Of a stretch of DNA of 64,000 bases, positions 23,001-33,855 are shown in pieces. Every line of letters begins with the position of its first letter. Within the stretch, counting starts at the first letter, position 1. The stretch covers positions 35,960,001-36,024,000 of the forward strand of contig JBANAY010000003.1 in the NCBI GenBank assembly GCA_037952775.1, read 5' to 3'. The position numbers and the translations under genes were made by a program. Under the pieces are notes generated by a model. It saw only the letters and a program-made list of their open reading frames with translations. It ran no database searches and was not told where the DNA came from. The DNA comes from Clonostachys chloroleuca. Lineage: Eukaryota; Ascomycota; Sordariomycetes; Hypocreales; Bionectriaceae.

Positions 23001-25768
23001 ATTCCGCCAGGGGTGGGTTGCCTGTAAGCTATCCGTTGCAGTCGACGTGCATGGAAGCAAGTCATATCTGCTGGAGCGAGCCGGGGTGGCCCGGAGAAAA
23101 CAAGCTACCATCGTGCATGAATGCCACAGGGAGGTGAGCAGAGTCATCTATCATGATCCAAGATTGATGCCCAGTTTAGAAAGGCTTGATCTTACTTGCT
23201 TGCTCTAGTCCACACGCATGTGCGAGGTATTTCCATTTGCCAATGCGTTCCGCCAGAAGTGCATCGCCCATCCAACACGAGAGGTATGCCGGGTTGTGCA
23301 CAGATGTGCTCTACGGACACGCAATCAGCTTCCGCTCCCAGTTCCCGCTCGGGATGATCTCTCTCCGTATCGACGCTTATACGGAGACGTGGCAAGTCGA
23401 TAGGATCGGGCTGGGCGGTCTGTCTGCGTCAATATGCAACTGTGAGTATATGCTGCATTGCAATGAGAGGCCATACTGTAATATACTGTACCAAGTGTGT
23501 CTGGATTTGCAGAGAATATTGGAGCTGCCATCCACTGAGTGACCGCAAAGAGACTGAATCACGTATCTCTGCAGTCGAAAGGACCATGCCGTGTCTGCAC
23601 ACTGCATATCGACGGTGCGTACGATGATTGTTCGAGTTGTCCTCGCAGCTGAGGCATCAAACGCCTCTTTCCAGACTCCGCTCTGTTGCTCTTTTCTCCT
23701 CTCACCGTATCGAGGCATCCCACACACACACCATTCCTCATGCTTTCGGGCAGGACAAGACAGCCGCAGTTGGCTTACCGAGCAAGCCTCCGAAGCTGTG
23801 CTCCCCTCCCCGATCATGGCGTTGCTCATCGCAGCTCCCCACTCGCAGCCCCCTCGCGCCACCACCCTTCCGGCTCCCCACCTGTCCTCGCGTTCGTCTG
23901 CCTGATTCTCCCCTCCATCTTGGCTCCCCAATCAAGGATCAGCTGGCGAGAGGCACAAACTTTCGTTTTGATCATCGCCCAACTGGCGTGAGGATGATGG
24001 AGTGATAGTTGCCTTTGTGGCACCCAAAATGCAGCCGTGCTAGAGCACGGCAGGCTCTCCGTTGACGCCCAACGTAAATGAGAATCCTCCAGCCATCACG
24101 AGCAGGTTTTAGCCGTCCCTGGGAATAAGAAAGAGGGGGGATGAGATCCGTTTCCGGGCTAGATCGTTGGATGGCTGCGCAATTGTGTATTCCCACAGCA
24201 AGTGTCACAGCACGCATGCCCTCTCCAGCTGGGCTAAACACAACTGCGAGCCATGAACTGTTGGCGTGGGAACAAGGCTGGTTCTATGTTAGTTCGTCGC
24301 GTCCGTCGCAGCCTGATGACAACCTGATTACCAAGGAACGACGTATGAGGTGCATGTCCCACTGGGTCTGGCCGTGCAATAGGAAGGAAACAAATCAGCA
24401 GCCAGCAAGAGTGTTCAGAAAATGAGGCTGCGATCCAGCATCATCCTTGTTTCAAGCAGACCTCCCATTGCCAAGTTAAAGCAAAGCATATGCCGATCAT
24501 TGTCTGGCATATCTATAGGGTACTTGATCTGTTAGATCTGGCCTGGTTGGGCAATAGGGCAATGTGAAATGCGTTGTTTGCTTACGTAGTCCACTGGAAT
24601 GACGGATAGTGGGTGCATTTTATGGGGTTGGGGATCCACAATTGGCCAATCTGGCTGCTACGATAACACCCACAGACGAGTCCAGCGCACGTCGATTACA
24701 CAGATGCAAGGCCATCCCAGCCGCGGTACAGCCACGACCTGAAGCAGCTCCAGGCCAATGCGCGCAATTAATCAATGCATTCAAGGACTGAGCAACATGT
24801 AACACGAAAATTGGCTAGACGGCTGCCCTGTGTGAAGGGTCGCACTGTCAGCGGGCTTGTCCATCCAAACCATTGTGCAACAAATCCGTCCGCCCACGGC
24901 AGCGCGAGGACGGCACAGAGCCCGCTGCGTTCCCGCCGGGTTCCCTCCCATGCCCTGTGAGTCTCGCCCGGCTCATAGTGCTGGACTTGGCCTTGAACAG
25001 CTCTGTCGAAATAGGCAGCGTACGCAGCGTAACATAGCCCGGATACCATGGACTACTGCACGCAATTCTCCCTGTTGGCCCCCCTCCAACTTCTCTGATT
25101 GGGGGCCCCGTGGGCGAAAGGGAGCTCCCATTGCTCATCCACCATCAAGCCTGTCGTGCCCCCCAAGCACACCAGCTGGATGAGCCACACGCCCTTGGAT
25201 GCTGCAAGTCACGTCCAGTTAGCAAACCGGTCGCCGATCACCGAAAATTTTCAAGAGAACAATGGCAACACGGCATGCAGATAAACAAACTGCTCATACT
25301 GACATTTCTCCTGTGTATGGGCCCTGCCGTGTGATTCGTCTCTTCTCGGCGTGTACCAAGGCGTCGAGAGCCACAGCCAGCACTTACACTCCCTCCACCC
25401 CCACAGCTATCCCCTTGACAGGGTTGTCAGTCTGGAACTGAGGGTCAAGAGCCCTTCTTTTGGGGTGTTTTGGCCACAGGAGGAGGCAACCGACCCTGCA
25501 TCGTGCTGCAACCTTGCTGACGGGGCGCACCCGAGCAAGGGCGCCTGTCTACCTAGCCTGTCCTGCTCGCATAGTACCGCCCGGATGGTATCCACGCACC
25601 CAGTATCGCCCTCACTCTGCTATACGTAGCGCAGCGGGTATATATCAGACCCAGCTTCCTCCTCTCCCTGCCCCCAGACCTTCTTGTTTTTAAAATCAAT
25701 CTAATCAGAGTCTTGTCTGGCACTTGACTAGCAGAAACTACCATCGCCATCTATCTGCCAGTTCCACC
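20065..25768. other. 5.7-kb gene-poor region
   Basis: This is the longest stretch here without a supported gene. I checked both strands: open frames are short, overlap one another and show no family motif or plausible splice joins. There is no tRNA-like T-arm. A C10 run lies at 20327-20336, with small CA/TA-type repeats near 20450 and 23730. Composition is not AT-rich, so it does not look like RIP-mutated transposon remains. It may be extended upstream control DNA or a long untranslated leader of the next gene, or hold a non-coding RNA. Confidence 0.45.
25639..25644 (+). promoter_or_regulatory. Candidate TATA box of the DUF7514-type gene
   Basis: TATATA within GGGTATATATC lies about 125 bases before the start codon at 25769. 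Position and sequence fit a core promoter, but no transcript data support it. Confidence 0.35.
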
Positions 25769-27848
25769 ATGGCTGTTGCAGAGATCGCTTCACATGACAC
25801 AATGAGCAAGCCCATTATCACCTTGATGGAGGATGCCCCCCGGCGCTCCAGCGATGACGTCGATGCGTCGCCCGTTTATACTTGTGCGTTCGCTCCTTCT
25901 CACTCCCCGTGTCTTGTTCCAATGACTCCCACATACAAATGCGTGCTTAATTATTCTAACGCGAGACATTTCCCTCCAGCCCACAACCTCGACGACGACC
26001 TGGTGTCGCGCATCGAGAAGCAGGGACAGGGCTCCACTGACGCTTCGGAGGGCCGTGCTGTGACCAAGCGTGTACCCCGAAAACTAAAATTCCAGGCTAC
26101 CGTCGAGGATGTTTCAACCCCGTTGTTATCCGCTTCCGCCTTTCCCAAACCAGCCCCAGAGTCAGCACCACTCTCTGCGACGACTGAGGTCATCCCGCCT
26201 GAGGCCGCCCCGTCGCCACGCGGAAGAGGCTCGAAATCTCAACCTCAGCCTTCCGATGATGCCCCGCGATCTAGTTCGCCCTTTGTCCATCGCTCTGACA
26301 TTGATCCCGTCATCAAGGACAAGGTCCCTTCTTCCCGCTCCAGGGACGTGCCCCGAGTCCACTTCCAGGACCGCTCGGTCCCAAGCCCAACCGTCGCCAC
26401 CACCACCACCAAGGTGCACCACAACGCGCGCCAAAATAGCTCCCGCCCGCGTGCACCCAAGGAGACTGACCTGTCCCCTGTTGACCTGAAATGGGGTCGC
26501 TTGGTTGATGACCATGGCCAGCCCACCAAGAGACTGGAGAACATTTTGCACGGCGTCGCCGACTACATGGTAAGAAATACATCATCTCCTTGGCCCCGTC
26601 CCTTTGGTAAGATGTGGTAACTAATACGTGAAACCATACAGATTGCCGAATATGAGCCAGTCAATTCAATTGTCATCACACCAGAGAAGCTCCTCAGACT
26701 GTACAAGTCATACAACTGCAAGCAGGAGCTGCTTCCCTTCGACTGTAAGTCCAACTATACTACCTATCCCACTTGGCATGGCCTGTTCCCATGCTAACTC
26801 GTCTCATCTAGGCCTTTTTGATTGCTATGACATTGAAGAGTACCGTGATCTTCAATGTGTCTACACTGCCCTGAGATGCGAGCACTTTCTGGTGTCATCG
26901 CAGCCAGGTTCTCCCCCAGACATCCCTGCCCTCACCCCAGCCGGCTTCGCCAAATGGATGTCAATATTCATCCTGGCCACTCCTGACCAAGAGGCATATC
27001 GCCTGGATAGTATTGTAGAGAGACTTCCCATCCAGTGCAAGGGTGCTGCTGGAGAGATTGAAAGACTCCCCAAGCAGCTGTCCCGACACCTGCTTCCTGA
27101 GAAGCACGATGAGGAGTCACGGGTTCTTGTTCTCAGTGCCTACAACAGGGCATTCCAGCGCAGCGCCATGCGCCATGCTGAGATTGAGTCGTCGCTGGTC
27201 TCCTCCTCTCGCCGCTCGTCGCGTTCCACGGTGTACGCGAATGATCGCCAGCGCCGTGCTCGCAGAGACGACTCTACACCCCGCTACAGCCGGGAAAAGA
27301 GGATGAGGGAGCCCGACAGCCCCGAGCGCTCAAAGAGAGATCGGAGCAGGCGTGCACAGAGCAGGCGACGCAAGTCGGAGTATGGTGACAATGAGAGCAC
27401 TACCACTACTCATCGCCGCCGTCACCATCACAGCCCAGGCCGGAGCCCGCAACGGAGCCCCGAGCGGAGCTCAAGGCGACGCCGGACAGACTCATCTCCG
27501 TCTCACCACCACCGCACCTATAGCCCATTTTCAACATCATCACGCCGCCACTCTGGCTCCGGCGATGATGCTCCCAGGCAGTCCAGCCCATCCTCAAGGT
27601 GGACGATGCCTCTCTTCCGCGGGCGCAGTAGCATCGGCGGCTCGGATGATCACCGCCGGCGGAGCAGAGATCTGACCCCCGAGGATAATACTCGTCAGTC
27701 AAGAAGAGACTCTGACTACGTCATGTCATCTTCACGTTATCCCGGGGAGTCCCGACGCAGCAGCGCGGAGACATCGCCAAGAAGTGGTTTCGAGGAAGAA
27801 CCTCGCAGAAGTGAGCGTAGACGCCAAGCTTCAGTGAGCGTCTACTAA
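25769..27848 (+). CDS. DUF7514-type fungal protein with long Ser/Arg-rich tail
   Basis: Function unknown. Exons are 25769..25883, 25980..26569, 26642..26744 and 26812..27848, giving 614 residues. The first intron (GTGCGT..CCAG, 96 bases) is open in frame, but a CTAAC branch site about 20 bases before its end argues it is spliced. A conserved block starts at VDLKWGRLVDDHGQPTKRL, continues IAEYEPVNSIVITPEKL and ALTPAGFAKWMSIFILATPD, and ends LPKQLSRHLLPE; this matches my memory of the DUF7514 family of ascomycetes. About 200 residues of Ser/Arg/His-rich sequence follow (RSPQRSPERSSRRRR), resembling RS-domain or nuclear low-complexity tails. Kozak context CACCATGG is good. Confidence 0.85.
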
Positions 27849-28941
27849 TCCACCAACCTGTCTTTCTTTTCTCTACAACCTCAAAAGTAGAAAATGAGCC
27901 GGCAGATTAATACTAAACACCAAAACACACACAAAAAAAAAAAATCAGGCCAAGAGACAAGAGGAAGCTTAGTATAGGCCCCTTGTATTTTCACACTTTG
28001 TACACGGGAAGGGGCAGGATTTCCTTTTTCCTTTATTTTTTTTCCTTTTCATTTTCTCCTTTGGACTCGAGCCAAATTGGTTTACACTGGGATACACGGT
28101 TGGGGTATGGGAAACAATAATACCCAGGAGTATCGGGTTCACGGGATTATTAATCGGTAAGGCAGGCACCCAAGGTTTCACTGGCTGGGCCCAGAAGGAT
28201 TTGTTCTCATTTTTTCATTCTGTTTTTCTTCTTCTTCTTTTCTTTTGCAAAGGGTTTGGTATACACTGCCGGTGACCACAAAAATGGAAGCCCGGTCCGG
28301 TTCGGTACAGGCGGCGATTAATGGGATGGATTCATTAGGTAGCGATACGATAGGTACTTGTCTTTTTCCTCGGCCTGGATTTTTATAAAGAATGTCATTT
28401 CTCCCTTTATCTTTGAATTTGTAATCGTGCCTTTTCAGCTAGTGAAATACATGTTCCGCAAGCACTGCGACCTTCTGACTTCTGGTATTATAATACAAAA
28501 GGGCTAAATCATGCAAAAAGATAACTTAGAGGGATGCGCGTGCGTAGGAGAAATGCCAATATATATAAATCAGGTGGGTATGTCCACTTTCCATACCATT
28601 AGTAGGGCTCAGTATTGTCCCCTAATCTAGTGCCATGCAATCGTCAAACAACATTGCTTCAACAATTCGTACGCAGAAAAAGAACGCCTAAGAGGGCGGC
28701 TCGCTCGAGGCCCAGGGCTGGAGGCGGGGTAAAATAAAACAAAGAAAAAAAGAGAATCAAAGGATGAACGTTGTGAGAAAATTTTGAACAAAGAGGGAAG
28801 TTGCTAATAATTCGCAAGCCTTCGCTGCAATCTTGGCCGAGGCTATTGGTCTGATATCGTCATGTCGTGAAAGAAAAACTATAAGAGATCATGGGTGTGT
28901 TTTCGTCGCATTGTTCCACCGTGGCGACTCCCCTCGTCCTG
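27849..28941. other. Convergent intergenic region
   Basis: Nearly 1.1 kb between two converging genes. It contains poly-A and poly-T tracts (A12 near 27934, T-rich about 28020-28060 and 28205-28245) typical of 3' ends. No gene is supported. Confidence 0.4.
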
Positions 28942-30083
28942 CTACCTGGGCGATGAGTGGAAGTCGACCTGGGATGTTTCGTAGTTTGAGAAGCTGGAGA
29001 CGCTGCTCCTGATGGCGCGCTTCTTCTTCAGCGCCCTGTAGTCGTCCTTGAAGGCGGTGATGCAGCGCTGAAGCTCCCTGTCGGGATGGGGTGGCATCTG
29101 GATCTCGACTGCTTTGAGACAAATGCGGAGATGCTGGAGTTCTTCATCATTGTCTTGCAGTTCTTTCTCACTATGTGGGCATCAGTATTGCAATTATTTC
29201 AGTGTTCAGCTTGAGTTCATCTTACAGATATCCGATGCGATTTTGAAGGAAGATAATTCGCTGGGCAGCCCGCTCGGCCCGCTCAATCAAAAGGTCTTGA
29301 ATATGCTAGACGTGAAAATGTTAGAAACATGACGAGATACTGGGGTGGAATTTGACGCACGTTGGCCTCCTCTTGACGGGCTGTGAGGTTGTGCACAATG
29401 GTCGTGAGCTCCTCATTTAATTTGCCGGCCTCGGCGATAATTTTATTTGCTTGAGCGATGGTGAGGCTCTCCTGGTGCAACTCCCTGGTTTCATCCCCCT
29501 CCTCATCCTCGTCAGCGGGTTCCGGGACCCTGTACAGCGACGACGAGACGTCAGAAAAGCGGGAGCGCATGAATGAAGAAGCCGGGGAGCTTGGTAACGA
29601 GCTGGCAAAGTCGCTGAAGCTGCGCATATCTAAGCTGTGCGGCCGACGATGCTTGGTCGCTGAGAATGGCGATGGCGACGGGGAGCCGCTTGCCAAGACC
29701 TTCTCCATCTGGTCCAGCTGGGTCTCGAGGGCAATCTCATCAACCTCGCCATCGTGGGTGAGCTCCCGCGCCAGGTTGCTTAGGCGCCTAGCCAAATCAA
29801 TCCTGCCGGGCGAGGTTGGGATGATGTCGTGCTCATCATGAAGCATGGCTTTCCTGAGAGGCGTGACGGAGCTGGAGTAGCTCAGCCGAGAGCCAGAGCT
29901 GGGGGTTGGCAGCATCGGTGGCGGTGAGCGGTCCGCATCGCGCTCATCATCGCGACTGCTAAAACTACTGCCATAGCTAACGGGACTGGCCACGGATCTC
30001 CTAGACGAGTGACGGCGAAAGGCGGGAGTGCGTGCAGGCGTCTGGTAGAGCTGCGAGTCGATTGAATCTCGGTTGGCCGCCAT
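28942..30083 (-). CDS. Uncharacterised Ser-rich coiled-coil protein
   Basis: I do not recognise this protein. Exons are 30083..29361, 29305..29226 and 29170..28942, giving 343 residues. The ATG at 30083 has strong context (CAGCCATGGCG); the frame extends upstream without another ATG. The N-terminal half is Ser/Pro/Arg-rich and probably disordered. Helical segments follow: LARRLSNLARELTHDGEVDE, then ANKIIAEAGKLNEELTTIVH, HIQDLLIERAERAAQRIIF and LEKELQDNDEELQHLRICL, consistent with a coiled coil. The end is basic (YRALKKKRAIRSSVSS). The coiled-coil half resembles cytoskeletal or spindle-pole accessory proteins in style only. Confidence 0.75.
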
Positions 30084-31569
30084 GGCTGGGAGCTGACTGG
30101 TCACCTGGTTTCCCCTGCAGTACTCAGGCGATGTATGTAGGTCCAAAAGCTAAGGATGGTAGCGAGCCACTCAGTTGGCCGTTTTGCGCACGCCTCCCAA
30201 GTCCCAAGTCCCGACCGGTGGATTACGCAACCATTCAGAGAGGGGGCGGTGGGATCGAATAGAAGAGAACAAAGAAAGGAACAGGGTGACGAGTGAAGAC
30301 GCACGCTCCAGGCGACGTCGGAGTCGGTGAGGGTTGAAAAAAGAGTCGAAGAAGAATGAATGGATCAGCAATCAACGGCGGCCCCTTGATGACAAGGAAG
30401 AATGAAAGGGACGGTGCAAAGCTTCGGTGGAGCTGGCAGTTTGGTTCTCTCCATCTGCCTCGACTCCATTGGCCTTGACGCTTATTTCAGCCAGTCAGGT
30501 GCTGGGGCCTGTCGCTTCGTTGCAGTAGTGCGCTCAACCGCTGCAAACTGGACGCGGGTGGCTGGGTCCCCTAAAAAATGGTGCCCTAGTTACCTGACAC
30601 AGGGGGGTTAGGTACCTAACAACTGCCCGGTTTGGACCATTTGGGCAGCCGTACCTACAGGAACTTATATGGCATGCGAACAGCATGCAGTGCAGCCCAG
30701 TAGATGGATGAGCCGATGAGACAATTACGCAATGCCTGCTGGCACATGCTGGGTCATGTCCAAATTCAGCTTGTGCCCCTACTCTGGGTTCCCCTAGCCC
30801 GTGAATCATCCGATCTATCTTGCGAGTTGAAAGGGTCTAATTACCTCCTAACTCCTGGCCGTGCGATGCCTGCTCTTTGTTCCAGTTGCCGCCAGGTACC
30901 TCGGCCATTGGATGACATAAAGCGCAGCTCATCATGGCCGGCGACAGTATATTCCGACATCTATGAAAGCAACCAGCACATGAAGAATATAAGAACACAA
31001 AGACAATGCATAAAATAAGAATGATCTTTTGTTGATTTGATAGTTATTTGCTATGAACCAAATAGCTCTGCCTCCATAGTCCATGGATCAGAAGCCGAGC
31101 GAAGCGCTGGTGTACCATGTCCTATGTCGGCCCCTTGCTCAGGTACCAGCAGATGTACCTGACCTTGATTACCTAATGGCGCCTAGCTGCCTGCCGGTAT
31201 CCACTGCCACCTCATTCATATAAGCTTCTAGTGCATCTGCCCACCGCCTCCAGCCACCGCTTTTCAGCATGAACATGCCCGTTCATTGGCATCAATCTTG
31301 ATTCACATGCGGGACGGACCTGGAGCAGATCATCCGGCCCACAAAACTATTGGATCGATCTCGCCATCTCATCAGATCAGGGCATTATGCTGTCTTGCAT
31401 CTTGAGCTCTGGATCCATATGCTTTGAGCCGGGGAATTAGATAGTACTGGTCCGTTCCAGACTAACTGAGAGCGTGTGCTATCGGTATATTCTATCCCAG
31501 CCTTCTAACTCAACGATACATAAGTATCACAGCAATGTGTTCTGTACAAGGAACCAATTTCCCAGAAAC
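30084..31569. other. Intergenic region, no gene seen
   Basis: About 1.5 kb upstream of the coiled-coil gene and downstream of the dehydrogenase gene. GGTACCTA-type short motifs recur (30612-30619, 30653 area). No coding frame is convincing. Confidence 0.4.
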
Positions 31570-32719
31570 CTATTCGGCCTCGTGGGCACGAAGCTCATTC
31601 ACAGACCAAAGCCAGAACTTTTCTCCGTTCCCAGTTCCGCCTTCCGATACTCCCATTCCAGCTTCTCGAATATCCTTTCGCACCGGGGCCAATCGCCCCC
31701 AGGGAATAACTATGGGATTGTCATTATGAGTAGCTGATAGATCGACCGACATTGCTTACCCCAGCAGCCGGAATTCTGAACCGTAATATCAGGAGAGAAC
31801 GCCGAGTAAAGCTCTGTATAGGCGCCGTAGATGGGCTCCCAGCTCATTGCATGGAAGACTTTTGTCACTATCCCTGGGACGTGTCGCTGCAACTCCGACT
31901 TCAAATTCCCTGGGTTCATAGCCTGGACCATATCACATAGGTTTAGCAGTTGACATATTTCTGGCCATGGTGTGGGAGATCTTACCACACTAATGATCCC
32001 ATCTTCGTGGTGACGTTTGGCATATTCTTGCGCCAAAAGAACCATGCCGGCTTTGCTAATAGCATATCGAACATGATTCGACTGCGGCTTTTTGTAGTCC
32101 AGGTTGTCTAGATCAACACCCCCAGTGGGAGAAAAGAGCTCCGCGGCAGAGGACGAAACCCAGAGAACCCGCACCGAGCCAGTTTTTGCCCCTTTGGCCG
32201 TCTCTTTCATGATCGGAGTCAGAAGCTGCGTGAACAGAAACGGGGCAAGACAATTAACACCCAGCTGCATATCGTATCCCTGCTTGGTCTTCGACCCGGA
32301 GGGTGGTAACATGACACCTGCGTTATTCCAAAGCATATCTAGCCTTTTTTCCATTCGCAAGAATGATTGGGCAGCTTGCTTCACACTTTCAAGGTCCTCA
32401 AGATCGATTTGAAGAAATTCAAGCTCTCCTTTGGAGTCGCGATTCTCAGTCTGGATGTCTGATATTGCCTTTCGTACTTTGGATTCTGAGCGGCTGGCGA
32501 GGTAGACCTTGGCGTTGAGAGCGAACACGAGTCGAGCTAGCTCTTTGCCGACGCCTGAGGATGCGCCTGTGATGATGAATACCTAGTTCGAATATCAGCT
32601 TTAAGAGTTAAAGGTTAGATGAGGGCGTCAAGGGCTGGCACCTTTCCACTCTGATCAGGCACATCTCGCTCTGTGAACTTTGGCGCCGGTGGCCACACCT
32701 GGGAGAGTCTCGAACCCAT
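31570..32719 (-). CDS. Short-chain dehydrogenase/reductase
   Basis: A classical NAD(P)-dependent SDR; substrate unknown. Exons are 32719..32642, 32582..31986, 31922..31760 and 31709..31570, giving 325 residues. The first junction yields DQSGKVFIITGASSGVGKEL, the TGxxxGxG cofactor site. NNAGVM and the catalytic Ser region (VLWVSSSAAE) come next, then YAISK with the active Tyr and Lys, and SVAMNPGNLKSEL after the third exon join. The end (VIPWGRLAPVRKDI) is typical of the WWOX/retinol dehydrogenase-like fungal group. Its start is 286 bases from the divergent NmrA-like gene, and a Zn2Cys6 regulator lies next to that gene, suggesting a small metabolic unit. Confidence 0.93.
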
Positions 32720-33005
32720 TTTACCGTCTAATATACATCAAATTCCGCAGAATTTATTCATCAATGTGATCCTGGGCGATTTTACTCGCTACTTCCGGAT
32801 TGCTGGTGGTCGTTTCGCTTGCGCTTATATGGGCGACTCCGTCGGCCGAGTCGGCCGAGGAGGCAACTTGCATTTCGTCATGGCCAGCACACGCGCAACG
32901 GCGGCCGAGAGCCCTGCAGGGGGAATAAATAGCCAAAATTTTCCTTTTCTTTACTATGTCTTTCTATCTTTATTCTCGATCTTCCTTCTGAAAAAAGACA
33001 CCGAA
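32720..33005. promoter_or_regulatory. Divergent promoter of the SDR and NmrA-like genes
   Basis: A 286-base spacer between two divergent oxidoreductase-type genes. It contains GTCGGCCGAGTCGGCCGAGG at 32840-32859, a tandem GTCGGCCGA-type repeat that is a plausible site for the neighbouring Zn2Cys6 protein, since such proteins favour CGG/CCG triplets. Binding is inferred only. Confidence 0.4.
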
Positions 33006-33838
33006 ATGGTCAAAGTTCTTCTCACCGGCGCCACAGGCACCATCGGCGGTGCTGTGCTAGAACAATGCCTCGCTCATCCTGATATTAGCACAGTGGTTGC
33101 ATTTACGAGACGAAATATGCCCGAAAAATTCACTTCAGATCCAAAATTACATGTTGAAATAATGAAGGATTTCTCAGTATGGCTAGAAGAGCTCCTTAAT
33201 CCTCATAGGGATGTGCGGCGATGATCTGGTAAGCTTCCGTTCTGCTCGGTGTGATACCCATACTGCCTCTCAGATGAGATATATCTAACGCCTTGGACGT
33301 GGCAGGGCTATGGGAGATTATGTAGGAAGTGAAGATGTGACTCTGCAGTATCCTCTTGCCTTCCAAAATGCGTTTATCAAGATTCGTACACAGTCCCCCC
33401 CCCGGGGAGAAACTCCTGTTTGTTTATGTTCATCTTAGTGGGAAGTTATCGGTTCAGGACCAGTCTCAAAGCCTCTACTTTATGCAAAACCCAAGGAAAC
33501 TAAAGGTCTGGCAGACTGTCCACCACTATGAAGAACCATGCCGCTGACCCTCATTCTGGCAGGGGCTCCATGAGATACGGGCAATAGATCTTGCAGAGAG
33601 GCACAAGCCTTGGTTTCATTTGTATATTGTACGGCCGGGTGGTGTGCTTCGAGACAAAGGATGGACTGCAAGTCTACAGGAGCTCGTAATGGGAAGATCC
33701 TGGAGTGTGCGAGTTAGGGAACTCAGTGCATACATGGTTTATCTTGTACTTGGAGGAGAGGAGTCGGACGCTGTGATCATGAACGAGCGGATCGTCGAGA
33801 AGGGCAGAGAGCTGGTGGGACTCTACGCCTGGGAATAG
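33006..33838 (+). CDS. NmrA-like NAD(P)-binding protein, two apparent frameshifts
   Basis: A Rossmann-fold protein of the NAD-dependent epimerase/NmrA type; role unknown. Exons are 33006..33228, 33306..33505 and 33563..33838. It opens MVKVLLTGATGTIGGAVLEQ with the nucleotide-binding glycines, continues IMKDFSVW, MIWAMGDYVG (joined across intron 1), VYVHLSGKLSVQD, and after intron 2 GLHEIRAIDLAERHK and LYIVRPGGVLRDKG. Frame is lost twice: near a GGG run at 33208-33210 (one more G restores it) and at a C9 run 33395-33403 (eight or eleven C restore it). Corrected length is about 232 residues. It may be a decaying gene, but other genes here show the same kind of lesion. Its stop is 17 bases from that of the converging regulator. 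Confidence 0.8.
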
Positions 33839-33855
33839 ATCCTGTCGAGTGGCTA

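Noticed and set aside
23377..23931. 184-codon minus-strand frame in the gene-poor region
   Set aside because: Low-complexity, no recognisable motif, overlapped by frames on the other strand, and no splice partners.
30147..31560. Short frames between the coiled-coil and dehydrogenase genes as small genes
   Set aside because: All are under about 105 codons, overlap on both strands and lack motifs.
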